Assembly (NCBI RefSeq): GCF_002502735.1
Contig: NZ_DAQC01000004.1
Span: 8,266-72,265, forward strand
DNA: 64,000 nucleotides
Reading direction: 5' to 3'
From: Methanoregula sp. UBA64
Lineage (GTDB): Archaea > Halobacteriota > Methanomicrobia > Methanomicrobiales > Methanospirillaceae
The notes beneath the pieces are model-generated. The model did not search any database. It saw only the letters and a list, made by a program, of their open reading frames with translations, and had not been told where the DNA came from. The position numbers and the translations under genes are program-made. Numbering within the stretch: the stretch's first letter is position 1; each line of letters opens with the position of its first letter. Shown here in pieces: positions 7,512 to 15,959 of this stretch.

Positions 7512-9461
7512 ATGATCGAACTGCTCTTCTTCCTCATCCTCGTGCTTTTCGTTCTCGGAACAGCCGTGCCCCTCATCGGAGCCGGTAAGGACCGGCGCGA
7601 TATCCGGGTCCTCTCCCTTGCCTGCACTGCCGCAGCCTCGGCACTTCTTGCTATCCTCGGCCTTACCCTCCTCCTTACCGGGACAATGCTTGCCGTAACT
7701 GTGTGGCAGGCATTCCCGGGCATAGAGATCTCGTTTTTCATCGACCGTCTCGCGGCATTCTTCCTCCTCCTGATCGGCACGGTTGCCGCATGCACGGCGG
7801 TTTATGCAACAGGATACGTGGAACACATGGAGGGCGGGAACCGGAGAAACCTCCTCTGCGGGGGCATGGGCCTCTTTGTGCTCGCCATGACTCTCGTGGT
7901 TGCTTCGCACACCACATTCTCCTTCCTGTTCTTCTGGGAGCTCATGGCCGCGGTCTCCTTTGTCCTCGTGATGTACGAGTATAAGGATGCCGGGACCACC
8001 AAGGCCGGGATCTACTATTTCGTGATGACCCAGCTCTCTACGCTCTTTGTGATGCTCGGGATTATCGCGCTCTTTGTGCTCACCGGCTCCTTTGCCATGG
8101 CCCCGCTGCACATTACCCCAGAAACAGCACCGCTTGCCACGGCCGCTTTTTTGGCCCTCTTCTTTGGCTTTGCCATAAAAGCCGGGATCATCCCGTTCCA
8201 CAAGTGGCTCTTCTTTGCCCACCCGGCAAGCCCATCGCCGGTCTCGGCCCTCATGTCCGCGGTGATGCTCAAGGTGGCAGTGTACGGGCTCCTCCGGTTC
8301 CTTCTTGACATATTTTCTCCCGATCTCTGGTGGGGCGTGCTCATCCTGGTCTTTGGGATCGCTTCTGCGGTGCTCGGCGTGATCTATGCCTTCAAGGACC
8401 ATGACATCAAGGGGCTCCTTGCCTATTCGAGTATCGAGAACATCGGGATCATCTTTACCGGCATCGGCCTCTACGTGATCTTCTCCTGCGAGGGCCTTGC
8501 GCTCCTTGCGACCATCAGCCTGCTTGCCGCGCTCTTCCACTCTCTCAACCACGCGCTCTTCAAGGCGCTCCTCTTTTTGACGGCCGGTTCGGTGGTGCAT
8601 GCCACCGGCACCCGGGACATCGAGAAGATGGGCGGCCTTGCAAAGAAGATGCCCTCCACTTCAGTGCTCTTTTTCACCGGAGCCATTGCAATAGCCGCCC
8701 TTCCGCCGTTAAACGGGTTTGCCAGCGAACTTTTGCTCTATATTGCGTTCTTCCAGTCGGTCGCGGTCGTCGACCCGCTCTTAAAAATCCTCCTTTTTAT
8801 CTGCCTGGCCCTCTTTGCGCTGACAAGCGCCCTCTCGGCGGCCTGCTTTGTCAAGGCGTTCTCCTCGGTATTCCTGGCCCAGCCGCGCTCGGATGCGGCA
8901 CGGGACGCACACGAAGTATCCCTCCCGATGCTTGCCGGCCCGGCGGTCCTTGCCGCGGCATGTATCATCCTCGGGGTCTTTGCCTGCCAGATCTTCATTG
9001 CCGCCGGTTACGTCATCCCCTTCCCGGACCTGCTCCTCGTGAGCCTCCTGCTCCTGTTCATGGCAGGGCTCACGTACCTTGTCCTGTACTTCACCGCATC
9101 CCGTGAGACACGGGTAAGCGAGACCTGGGGGTGCGGGACAAAATCGCAGCCCGCAATCACGGAATACACCGGCCACGGCTTCTCCGAGCCGATCGTCACC
9201 ATCTTCGCCTCGGTCTACCGCACCAAAAAGTCCAGTACAAAAACGTACTCCGATACATCCGACTGCCTCTTTGCCGGGGGAACGGCAGAGATCCGGCTCG
9301 TGGCGTTCTTCGAGGAGTACCTCTACCGGCCCCTGGGACGGGCTGCAATGAAGGGTGCATCGGTTGTCGCACGGATGCAGAACGGCTGCCTCGACACCTA
9401 CCTGCTCTATGTCTTTATTGCGGTAATAGGGGTCATCGTCTTCCTGGGGGTAGCGGCATGA
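7512..9461 (+). CDS. Antiporter-like membrane subunit A (HyfB/NuoL family) of Ehr-like complex
   Basis: 649 residues with about 16 membrane helices. Proton-channel residues typical of NuoL/M/N are kept: the TM5 Glu in FFWELMAAVSF, and Lys in FAIKAGIIPFHKWL and MSAVMLKVAVYG. The C-terminal tail ends with a helix VFIAVIGVIVFLGV, as in HyfB. Such subunits move H+ or Na+ coupled to redox work elsewhere in the complex. First gene of a six-gene unit; its stop overlaps the next ATG by four bases. It could be misnamed an NADH dehydrogenase, but no NADH module is present. Confidence 0.93.
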   Translation: MIELLFFLILVLFVLGTAVPLIGAGKDRRDIRVLSLACTAAASALLAILGLTLLLTGTMLAVTVWQAFPGIEISFFIDRLAAFFLLLIGTVAACTAVYATGYVEHMEGGNRRNLLCGGMGLFVLAMTLVVASHTTFSFLFFWELMAAVSFVLVMYEYKDAGTTKAGIYYFVMTQLSTLFVMLGIIALFVLTGSFAMAPLHITPETAPLATAAFLALFFGFAIKAGIIPFHKWLFFAHPASPSPVSALMSAVMLKVAVYGLLRFLLDIFSPDLWWGVLILVFGIASAVLGVIYAFKDHDIKGLLAYSSIENIGIIFTGIGLYVIFSCEGLALLATISLLAALFHSLNHALFKALLFLTAGSVVHATGTRDIEKMGGLAKKMPSTSVLFFTGAIAIAALPPLNGFASELLLYIAFFQSVAVVDPLLKILLFICLALFALTSALSAACFVKAFSSVFLAQPRSDAARDAHEVSLPMLAGPAVLAAACIILGVFACQIFIAAGYVIPFPDLLLVSLLLLFMAGLTYLVLYFTASRETRVSETWGCGTKSQPAITEYTGHGFSEPIVTIFASVYRTKKSSTKTYSDTSDCLFAGGTAEIRLVAFFEEYLYRPLGRAAMKGASVVARMQNGCLDTYLLYVFIAVIGVIVFLGVAA

Positions 9462-10399
9462 TCCCCGACTTTGTCCTCTGCTGCATCCTCAATACGGCGG
9501 TTGTCGTCCTCATCTCCCCGCTCTTCGTGAGCCTGGTAAAAAAAGTCAAGGCATGGACTCAAGGAAGGCAGGGGCCGCCGGTCTTCCAGACCTATTACAC
9601 GCTCGCAAAGCTCCTGAAAAAAGAGACAATCTACTCGTCCCAGGCCTCGTGGGTCTCGCGGGTGGCGCCGTTTGCCTGCATGGCGGCAATCCTCACTGCC
9701 TCGCTCTTTGTCCCGCTGGTCTATGTCACGGAACCGTACGGCGGGATTGGGAACATCATCCTGTTCCTGTACCTGCTCGTGGTGGCCCGGTTCTTCATGG
9801 CACTTCTGGGTCTCGATGCCGGGAGCGCCTTTGGAGGTATGGGCAGCTCCCGGGAGATGAGCGTATCGGCGGTGATAGAGCCAACCACGATCATCGTCTT
9901 TGCCGCACTCGCCTTTGTCTTTAAGACCCTGAACATCTTCGACATGGTGGGGGCCGCGGTCTCCGCAGGGACCCTCAAGACCCCGATCCTGATCCTCCTT
10001 GCCATATCGCTCTTTATTATTCTCATTGTCGAGACATCCAGGATCCCGGTCGACAACCCGGAGACCCATCTCGAACTGACCATGATCCACGAAGGCATGA
10101 TCCTCGAACAGTCCGGGAAGAACCTTGCGCTCATGGAGCTCTCTGCAGCCATCAAGCAGACGCTCCTTATGGCGCTCCTCATCAACCTCATCGTGCCATG
10201 GGGGATTGCGACAACGCTGTCCGCCGCAGCCATTCTTGCCGCAGCCATTTTCTTTATCGTAAAGGGGAGCATCCTCGCACTTATCATCGGGCTTTTTGAG
10301 TCCTCGATGGCAAAGATGCGGTTCTTCCGGCTCCCGGGCCTCTTCATGATGGCGTTCTTCTTCTCGACCTTAATTATCATCATCGAGGTGTTCGCATGA
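9458..10399 (+). CDS. Membrane subunit B (HyfC/NuoH family) of Ehr-like complex
   Basis: 313 residues starting at ATG 9458, which overlaps the upstream stop. About eight helices. Family hallmarks are present: TQGRQGPPVFQTYYTLAKL near the N-terminus, FGGMGSSREMSVSAVIEP, and the charged ETSRIPVDNPETHLELTMIHE region that in complex I forms the quinone-side funnel and proton entry. This subunit anchors the peripheral large and small subunits to the membrane arm. All the charged residues usually tied to proton transfer look intact, in contrast to the cofactor sites of the peripheral subunits. Confidence 0.93.
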   Translation: MIPDFVLCCILNTAVVVLISPLFVSLVKKVKAWTQGRQGPPVFQTYYTLAKLLKKETIYSSQASWVSRVAPFACMAAILTASLFVPLVYVTEPYGGIGNIILFLYLLVVARFFMALLGLDAGSAFGGMGSSREMSVSAVIEPTTIIVFAALAFVFKTLNIFDMVGAAVSAGTLKTPILILLAISLFIILIVETSRIPVDNPETHLELTMIHEGMILEQSGKNLALMELSAAIKQTLLMALLINLIVPWGIATTLSAAAILAAAIFFIVKGSILALIIGLFESSMAKMRFFRLPGLFMMAFFFSTLIIIIEVFA

Positions 10400-11088
10400 C
10401 CGATCCCGCATTCTTTGACGGTGTTATCAAGATCCTCTTTGTCTGCGTGCTCATCACGGCCGCGTACATCATCACGACAAAGAACCTCATCTCGCTCGTA
10501 CGGGTCTACGCGCTCCAGTCGCTGGTGCTCGTTGCGATAGCAACCGCCCTCTTCTGGTACGAGGGGGCACTCGTCCTTGCCGGGATTGCGATCGTGACCC
10601 TTGTTACAAAAGTGATCGTTATCCCGTACTTCATCGCGGCCGTACAGGAGAAGATCCGGATAAAGCGGGATATCGAGTTCCATTTCTTAAGCCCGACAAG
10701 TTCGCTCCTAATCTCGATCGCGCTCATGCTCGCCATCTATATCGCGCTCTCGAACGTCCTTGCCGGGACCCCGGCGAAGGGGAGCCTCTTTTTCTTTGGG
10801 GCGGTAATCGGGCTCTCCCTTGTCCTCATGGGCATGATGGTCACATTCTCCCGGAAAAAGGCGGTAACAAAAGTCCTCGGCTACCTCTCGATGGAGAACG
10901 GGGTCCTGCTCTTTGGTCTCTTTGCCACCGAGCTCCCGTTCATCATCGAGTTTTTGATCGTGATCGACCTCATCATCCTCGTGATCTTAACGACTATCCT
11001 GACGATCGGGATCGATTCCACGCTTGAGGAGTACCACAACCGGCTCCACCGGTTCTACCTCTGGGAAGAGCAGGAGGAATCGCCATGA
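10396..11088 (+). CDS. Membrane subunit C (HyfE family, NuoK-related) of Ehr-like complex
   Basis: 230 residues with about six to seven helices. It matches HyfE proteins in length and in having a duplicated NuoK-like pattern with acidic residues inside helices (YLSMENGVLLFGLFATELPF). A cytosolic basic loop EKIRIKRDIEFHFL lies in the middle. HyfE occurs in group 4 hydrogenases and Ehr complexes as part of the ion-translocating arm. ATGA overlaps on both sides (10396-10399 and 11085-11088) couple its translation to its neighbours. Confidence 0.9.
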   Translation: MTDPAFFDGVIKILFVCVLITAAYIITTKNLISLVRVYALQSLVLVAIATALFWYEGALVLAGIAIVTLVTKVIVIPYFIAAVQEKIRIKRDIEFHFLSPTSSLLISIALMLAIYIALSNVLAGTPAKGSLFFFGAVIGLSLVLMGMMVTFSRKKAVTKVLGYLSMENGVLLFGLFATELPFIIEFLIVIDLIILVILTTILTIGIDSTLEEYHNRLHRFYLWEEQEESP

Positions 11089-12569
11089 TCCTGCTTGCCT
11101 ACGTGCTCTGCACCGCACTCGCCATCGCCGGCATCGCGCTCTCGCACACCCACCGGCAGATGAACGCGGCAGCCATCGGCCTTGCCGCGGCCTTTGCGGC
11201 GATCACGGGATACATCCTCCTCTGCGTGCAGGTGCCGGTTGACACGTTCCTTATCGGGAACGGCTACTTCTTTATCGACCACCTCGGCCTTTTCGAGGTT
11301 GCCGTGGCTGCTGCCATCTTCCTTTTGGCCGCCGTCTATGCCCGGGGCTATGTGGAGAACCTGATCATAAGCCACGAGCTCGAAGCCGGGAGCCTGAAGC
11401 TCTTTTACGGGGCATGGTGCCTGCTCGAACTGGTCATCGTCCTTGCGTTCTATGCCGACAACCTCGCGCTTTTCTGGATCTTTGCCGAGATGACCACGAT
11501 CATCTCTGCAATGCTGGTCGCCATCCTCTCGGCAAAGGAAAACATCGACGCCGCGCTCAAGTACATCTTCGTTGCCTCGGTCTCGATGCTGATCGCCTTT
11601 GCCGGGCTCATCTTCCTCTTCGAGATCGCCCGTTCGGCAACCGGCACCGGCACCCTCAACTGGACGGAGCTTATCCGGCAGGCTCCCCTGTTCCCGCCGG
11701 GCATGGTGATCGCTGCCTTTGCTCTCGTCTTTGTCGGGTTTGCCGCTAAATCGGGGATATTCCCGTTCCATACGTGGCTCCCCGAAGCACATGCAAAGGC
11801 CCCCTCTGCGGTGAGCGCAGTCCTCTCGGGCGTGCTCCTGAACGTGGGCATCTACGGGATCATCCGGGTCTTTGCCATCGTGCACCGGACTCCGGCCACC
11901 ACAACCGCGGCAATGCTCGTCCTCTTCTTTGGGGTCTGCACGATTGGTATCGCAGCGATCTCGATGCTCCCCGAGAAGAACTTAAAAAAACTGATCGCGT
12001 TCTCGAGCATCGAGAACATGGGCATCCTGCTCGTCGGGATTGCGGTGGCAACGCCGCTTGCGATCTTCTGGGTGCTCTTCCACGTGATGGCCCATGCGTT
12101 CACGAAAGCCTCGCTCTTCTTCTCGGCCGGCATCCTGCACCGGCAGTACAGGAGCCACTTATCCGCAGATGCGCCCGACGAGATCCGGGACGTGTTCCGG
12201 TTCCAGCCGTTTGCCGCATGGGGGATCATCCTCGGGGGTCTCGCTATCATCGGCATGCCGCCGTTTGCGGTCTTCTTCTCCAAGTTCTTCATCCTCGTCT
12301 CGCTCGGGGCACTCTCGCTGTGGGTGCTCGTGCCTGTCCTTGCCCTGCTCTTTGTGGCCGCGGCGGCGCTCGGGTACTTCGTGATCCGGTCGTTCTCCCG
12401 GGTCACTCCCGAGGGTGAACCCATGGACCTCGAACAATACCATACGCCGCTTTCCATGAAGGCCCCCATCGCGATCCTGCTTGCCGTAATCCTGCTGCTC
12501 GCATTTCTCTTCCCGATGGGAGGCACCGCGTACCTGAACCAGATTGTAACGGAGCTGATGTTTGCATGA
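11085..12569 (+). CDS. Antiporter-like membrane subunit D (HyfF family) of Ehr-like complex
   Basis: 494 residues, about 14 helices, the second NuoL/M/N-type subunit. Helix 5 Glu appears in FWIFAEMTTIISAM and the Lys in FAAKSGIFPFHTWLPEAHAKAP. As in HyfF proteins, the helix that has Lys in NuoL reads LSGVLLNVGIYG. The gene differs from the first antiporter subunit in lacking the long C-terminal extension. Translationally coupled to subunit C and to the large subunit. Presumably forms the second ion path of the complex. Confidence 0.92.
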   Translation: MILLAYVLCTALAIAGIALSHTHRQMNAAAIGLAAAFAAITGYILLCVQVPVDTFLIGNGYFFIDHLGLFEVAVAAAIFLLAAVYARGYVENLIISHELEAGSLKLFYGAWCLLELVIVLAFYADNLALFWIFAEMTTIISAMLVAILSAKENIDAALKYIFVASVSMLIAFAGLIFLFEIARSATGTGTLNWTELIRQAPLFPPGMVIAAFALVFVGFAAKSGIFPFHTWLPEAHAKAPSAVSAVLSGVLLNVGIYGIIRVFAIVHRTPATTTAAMLVLFFGVCTIGIAAISMLPEKNLKKLIAFSSIENMGILLVGIAVATPLAIFWVLFHVMAHAFTKASLFFSAGILHRQYRSHLSADAPDEIRDVFRFQPFAAWGIILGGLAIIGMPPFAVFFSKFFILVSLGALSLWVLVPVLALLFVAAAALGYFVIRSFSRVTPEGEPMDLEQYHTPLSMKAPIAILLAVILLLAFLFPMGGTAYLNQIVTELMFA

Positions 12570-14152
12570 CCCCGTCCTCCCATGAAGACACTGCATCCCG
12601 GGCTATCCGGGAGATCCTCGGCGATGAGGCTCCTGGCAGGGCAGCCCGGGGGCCGGGCGGCGAATGGTACGTACCGGTGGAAGAGAGCGGGTTTGACCGG
12701 GCGATCCGCGAGCTTGCCGCACGGAAGTTTGTCCTCATCAGCCTCTTTGGCACGGAAGGGTTCGCGCAGGAGAGCAGGTTTTCCCTCCTGTACGTTTTTG
12801 AGCGCAAAGAGGGCATCCTCGTCCTTGTCCGGGCAGTCGCGGACGGCAGGGCAACCTCGATAGCCACGATCTTTCCCTCGGCATCATGGCCCGAGCGGGA
12901 GTGCCGGGACGGGTTTGGGATCGAATTTGCAGGCGCCTTCGATACCCGGCGGCTCCTCCTCCACGAGCCCTATCAGAAGGATTTCCACCCGCTCAAAAAA
13001 GAGTTCGCGAACGCGCCCGTGGCAACCAATGACGATGTCCCGGCTGCCGAAGAATACCAGTTCCGGGCCATGACCGGGGAAGGGGTGTACCAGGTTGCCG
13101 TAGGCCCGGTCCATGCCGGGATCATCGAGCCCGGGCACTTCCGGTTCAGCGTGATCGGCGAGACGGTCTTCAACCTCGAGATCCGGATGTTCTATACCCA
13201 CCGGGGGATCGAGAAGCTTGCCGAAGGAAAACTCCCCGGGGACTGCGTAAAGGTGGCCGAAGCCGTAAGCGGCGACGAATCGGTGGCAAACGCAGTGGCG
13301 TTCTGCATGGCGGTCGAACGCATTTCGGGAATCACGGTGCCCGACCGGGCATGGTTCATCCGGACCATCCTTGCCGAACTGGAACGGTGCTGCTCGCATC
13401 TCGGCGACCAGGCTGGAATGCTCACCGATGTTGCCTTTGCCCTTGGCGCGAGCCAGTTCTCGGTACTCCGCGAAGAGGTCTTCAGAAAGAACGCGGAACT
13501 GACCGGCTCCCGGTTCCTCCGGGGCATGACCTGCATCGGGGGCGTAACCCGGGATATCCCGAAAGACCGGCTGGCAGATCTCGCAGAGTTTGTCGGGCAG
13601 CTCAAAAAACGCTTCCGGGTCGGGCTCTCGATCGTCCTTTCCACGCCATCGGTGATCGACCGGTTCTCGACTACGGGGGTCGTGAAGCGCGAACTCCTCC
13701 GCCCCTTAAACATTACCGGGCCGGTTGCCCGGGCATCGGGAGGTCGGATAGATGTCCGTCTCGACCACCCGTACGGGGTGTATGACCGGTTCGTCCCTTC
13801 CCACACCCCCCTTGACGACGGCGACGTGCTGGCCCGGTTCACGGTAAAGGCCCAGGAGTTCCTCGATTCGCTCGACCTCATCGAACGGCTCATTGCAGCA
13901 ATTCCTGAAGGAGCCGTCCTGAGCACGGAACCGGTCCGCGACGGGTATGCACTGGCGCTTGTCGAATCGGCCCGGGGCCAGAACCTCTGCTGGGTCAAAA
14001 TAAAGGACGGGAAGATCGACCGGTACAAGGTCAGGACGGCATCGTACTGCAACTGGCTGGCCATCGAACACGCGGTGCCGGGGAACATCCTTGCCGATTT
14101 CCCGGTGATCAACAAGAGCATGAACCTGTCCTATGCCGGGACAGATATGTGA
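12566..14152 (+). CDS. Large subunit (NuoC-NuoD/HyfG-like fusion) lacking NiFe-binding cysteines
   Basis: 528 residues. Residues about 40-135 form a NuoC-like domain (PSASWPERECRDGFGIEF) fused to a NuoD/NiFe-large-subunit domain (GPVHAGIIEPGHF, MFYTHRGIEKLAEGK). The first metal motif, normally RxCGxC, reads AVSGDES, with Ser235 and Glu238 at the Cys positions. The second, normally DPCxxC, reads NLSYAGTD at the extreme C-terminus, with Ser522 and Gly525. The enzyme cannot hold a NiFe centre, so it is not a hydrogenase. The fold is otherwise well kept. This matches Ehr-type large subunits. Overlaps subunit D by four bases. Confidence 0.9.
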   Translation: MTPSSHEDTASRAIREILGDEAPGRAARGPGGEWYVPVEESGFDRAIRELAARKFVLISLFGTEGFAQESRFSLLYVFERKEGILVLVRAVADGRATSIATIFPSASWPERECRDGFGIEFAGAFDTRRLLLHEPYQKDFHPLKKEFANAPVATNDDVPAAEEYQFRAMTGEGVYQVAVGPVHAGIIEPGHFRFSVIGETVFNLEIRMFYTHRGIEKLAEGKLPGDCVKVAEAVSGDESVANAVAFCMAVERISGITVPDRAWFIRTILAELERCCSHLGDQAGMLTDVAFALGASQFSVLREEVFRKNAELTGSRFLRGMTCIGGVTRDIPKDRLADLAEFVGQLKKRFRVGLSIVLSTPSVIDRFSTTGVVKRELLRPLNITGPVARASGGRIDVRLDHPYGVYDRFVPSHTPLDDGDVLARFTVKAQEFLDSLDLIERLIAAIPEGAVLSTEPVRDGYALALVESARGQNLCWVKIKDGKIDRYKVRTASYCNWLAIEHAVPGNILADFPVINKSMNLSYAGTDM

Positions 14153-14161
14153 GGGTGGATC

Positions 14162-14671
14162 ATGGTCAATGCATTTTCCTGTCTGGTTAAACGAAAGGTG
14201 ACCGAAGAGCACCCGGTCCGGAGCGAAGAGATCGAACGTCTGGGCGCCGAGATAAAACGGGAGATAGACGCCCGGTTCGGGAAGAGCCTTGCGATCCGGG
14301 AACTCGATGCCGGCAGCGACAATGCCGCCGAGATCGAGGTAAACAACCTCTCCAATGCCATCTACGATGTCGAGCGTTTCGGTATCACGTTCGTTGCCTC
14401 CCCCCGGCACGCAGATCTCCTCCTTGTGACGGGAGCGGTCACGCACAACATGGAGATCGCGGTCAAAAAGACCTACGATGCCATGCCCTCCCCGAAATTT
14501 GTCGTGGCCGTGGGCGACGATGCCTGCGACGGCGGGATCTACAAGGGGACCTATGCGGTTATCGGAGGAGTGGACAAGGTGCTGCCGGTCGACCTTAAGA
14601 TCCCGGGCAATCCCCCGGCACCGAAAGATATCCTTGCCGGCCTGCTCGCGCTTATGAGAAACGAAAAATAA
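14162..14671 (+). CDS. Small subunit (NuoB/HyfI-like) lacking all cluster N2 cysteines
   Basis: 169 residues with the NuoB-family scaffold: HADLLLVTGAVTHNM, VVAVGDDACDGGIYKGTY, GGVDKVLPVDLKIPGNPPAP. The four Cys that bind cluster N2 are replaced: the GSCNGC site reads GSDNAAEIE (Asp53, Ala56), the third ligand is Asp120 and PGCPP reads PGNPP (Asn150). Only Cys7 and Cys122 remain. The protein keeps its shape but should carry no [4Fe-4S] cluster of the usual type. It follows the large subunit by nine bases with a GAGGGTGGATC ribosome site and ends the operon. Confidence 0.9.
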   Translation: MVNAFSCLVKRKVTEEHPVRSEEIERLGAEIKREIDARFGKSLAIRELDAGSDNAAEIEVNNLSNAIYDVERFGITFVASPRHADLLLVTGAVTHNMEIAVKKTYDAMPSPKFVVAVGDDACDGGIYKGTYAVIGGVDKVLPVDLKIPGNPPAPKDILAGLLALMRNEK

Positions 14672-14676
14672 AACCC

Positions 14677-14693
14677 GGTAAACGGTTTTTACC
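14677..14693 (+). terminator. Short hairpin/T-run after Ehr-like operon
   Basis: GGTAAA and TTTACC arms enclose CGGTT, with five T residues within the right half, six bases after the final stop. A weak terminator is plausible; the next gene starts only 24 bases on, so read-through is possible. Confidence 0.3.
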
Positions 14694-14717
14694 TGCCCTT
14701 CTGCTCCCCGACCGGGA

Positions 14718-15548
14718 ATGATTTATACCGAGACGCCGTACACGGATATAACTATGAGTCCGGTGCGGAAATGGGGGGCAGGGCCGTACCCTGTCGCGGT
14801 TGTCCACGGAGGCCCGGGAGCCCCGGGCGAGATGGCCGCTGTTGCCCGCGAACTCTCTTCGGTGAAAGGGATCCTCGAACCGCTCCAGACCGCAACTACT
14901 CTCGACGGACAGGTCCGCGAACTCATGCAGGTGCTGGAAAAGGACGGCATGCCCCCGGTCACGCTGGTGGGATTTTCCTGGGGGGCGTTTCTTTCCTGGA
15001 TGGTAGCTGCACGGTACCCCGCGCTCGTGAAAAAACTGATCCTTGTGGGGTGCCCGCCATTCGAGGACCAGTACGCACAGGCGATCACGAAGACCCGGCT
15101 CGACCGGCTCAAACCGGAAGAGTGCCGGCAGGCGCAGGACCTGATGAAGTCCCTGGAAAACCCGGGGAATGCGAACGATCCGACCGACCGGGATCTCCTG
15201 CTTGCCCGGCTGGGCGGCCTGCTCTCCCATGCGGATACCTGCGATGCGTTTGCCGCCGCGGACAACCCGTCGTTTTACTGCCAGTACGATGTCTTTAAAG
15301 GCGTCTGGGACGAGGCCTGCGAGCTCCGGAGGGCAAAGATCCTGCTTGCCATGGGCCAGAAGATTGCCTGCCCGGTGCTGGCAATCCACGGGGATTACGA
15401 TCCCCACCCGGCAGAGGGTGTCGAGGTTCCCCTTGAAAAGAACGTAAAGGATTTCCGGTTTGTCCTGCTCCCCAGATGCGGCCACCGCCCGTGGATCGAG
15501 CGGAACGCGGCAGAGAATTTTTACCGGATCCTGGTAGAAGAGATTTGA
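14718..15548 (+). CDS. Alpha/beta hydrolase
   Basis: 276 residues of alpha/beta-hydrolase fold. The oxyanion HGGPGAPGE loop resembles prolyl-aminopeptidase and haloperoxidase types. The nucleophile elbow is GFSWGA, and the acid and base of the triad lie in HGDYDPH and CGHRPW. The substrate (ester, amide or C-C bond) cannot be told. Start is ATG 14718; ATG 14754 (MSPVRKW) is an alternative that begins just before the first strand. It follows the Ehr-like operon but is probably separate. Confidence 0.85.
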   Translation: MIYTETPYTDITMSPVRKWGAGPYPVAVVHGGPGAPGEMAAVARELSSVKGILEPLQTATTLDGQVRELMQVLEKDGMPPVTLVGFSWGAFLSWMVAARYPALVKKLILVGCPPFEDQYAQAITKTRLDRLKPEECRQAQDLMKSLENPGNANDPTDRDLLLARLGGLLSHADTCDAFAAADNPSFYCQYDVFKGVWDEACELRRAKILLAMGQKIACPVLAIHGDYDPHPAEGVEVPLEKNVKDFRFVLLPRCGHRPWIERNAAENFYRILVEEI

Positions 15549-15959
15549 TTATTTTACTCTGTAGAAATCATTTTCTCTTCACCAAACGGCATTTGAGGGG
15601 ATGACCCTCTCTCACCCCCAGAGGGGGATGAAACCCCCTTGACCTCCCCTTACCAAATGAAAATTTTTCATGTTGCTTCTCGTGCATGGCCTTGCTTCAC
15701 GGGGCGAGCCCCGACGAGGCGGCGAGCACCCGTGGTTCCCTCACAATAAAATTTGAGGAGTTAAGGATATTTACAGAGCAGATTGATTAAAAAAAAGAGT
15801 ACAGCCTGATGTGATATCCCGCTCTATCTGACAACGAAAGCGAGCACGCGCCCCCCGCCCCCCTCGCGCTCAACGGGTGGCACCGCTACACCCGTCTCGC
15901 TAGGGGGAGTGAGGATAAGGGAATTGTAGTCACTTTTTCTGGTAGTATGCCTGTACGAG
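15549..15959. other. Structured intergenic region, no gene
   Basis: 411 bases between convergent genes without a credible reading frame. CATTTGAGGGG at 15590-15600 can pair with CCCCTTACCAAATG at about 15646-15659. Inside it lies CCCCC-AGA-GGGGG at 15615-15627. Further on, GGGGCGAGCCCC and several C- and G-rich blocks (15700-15730, 15850-15915) suggest more stems. It may be an untranslated structured RNA, a repeat remnant or just paired terminators. Confidence 0.4.

Noticed and set aside
7470..8600. 376-residue minus-strand open frame opposite the first antiporter subunit
   Set aside because: Charged, Glu/His-rich translation typical of the antisense of a membrane protein gene; no family pattern and no ribosome site.
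12566..14152. Annotation as a NiFe hydrogenase large subunit or NADH dehydrogenase
   Set aside because: No CxxC at either metal motif and no NADH-binding module in the operon.
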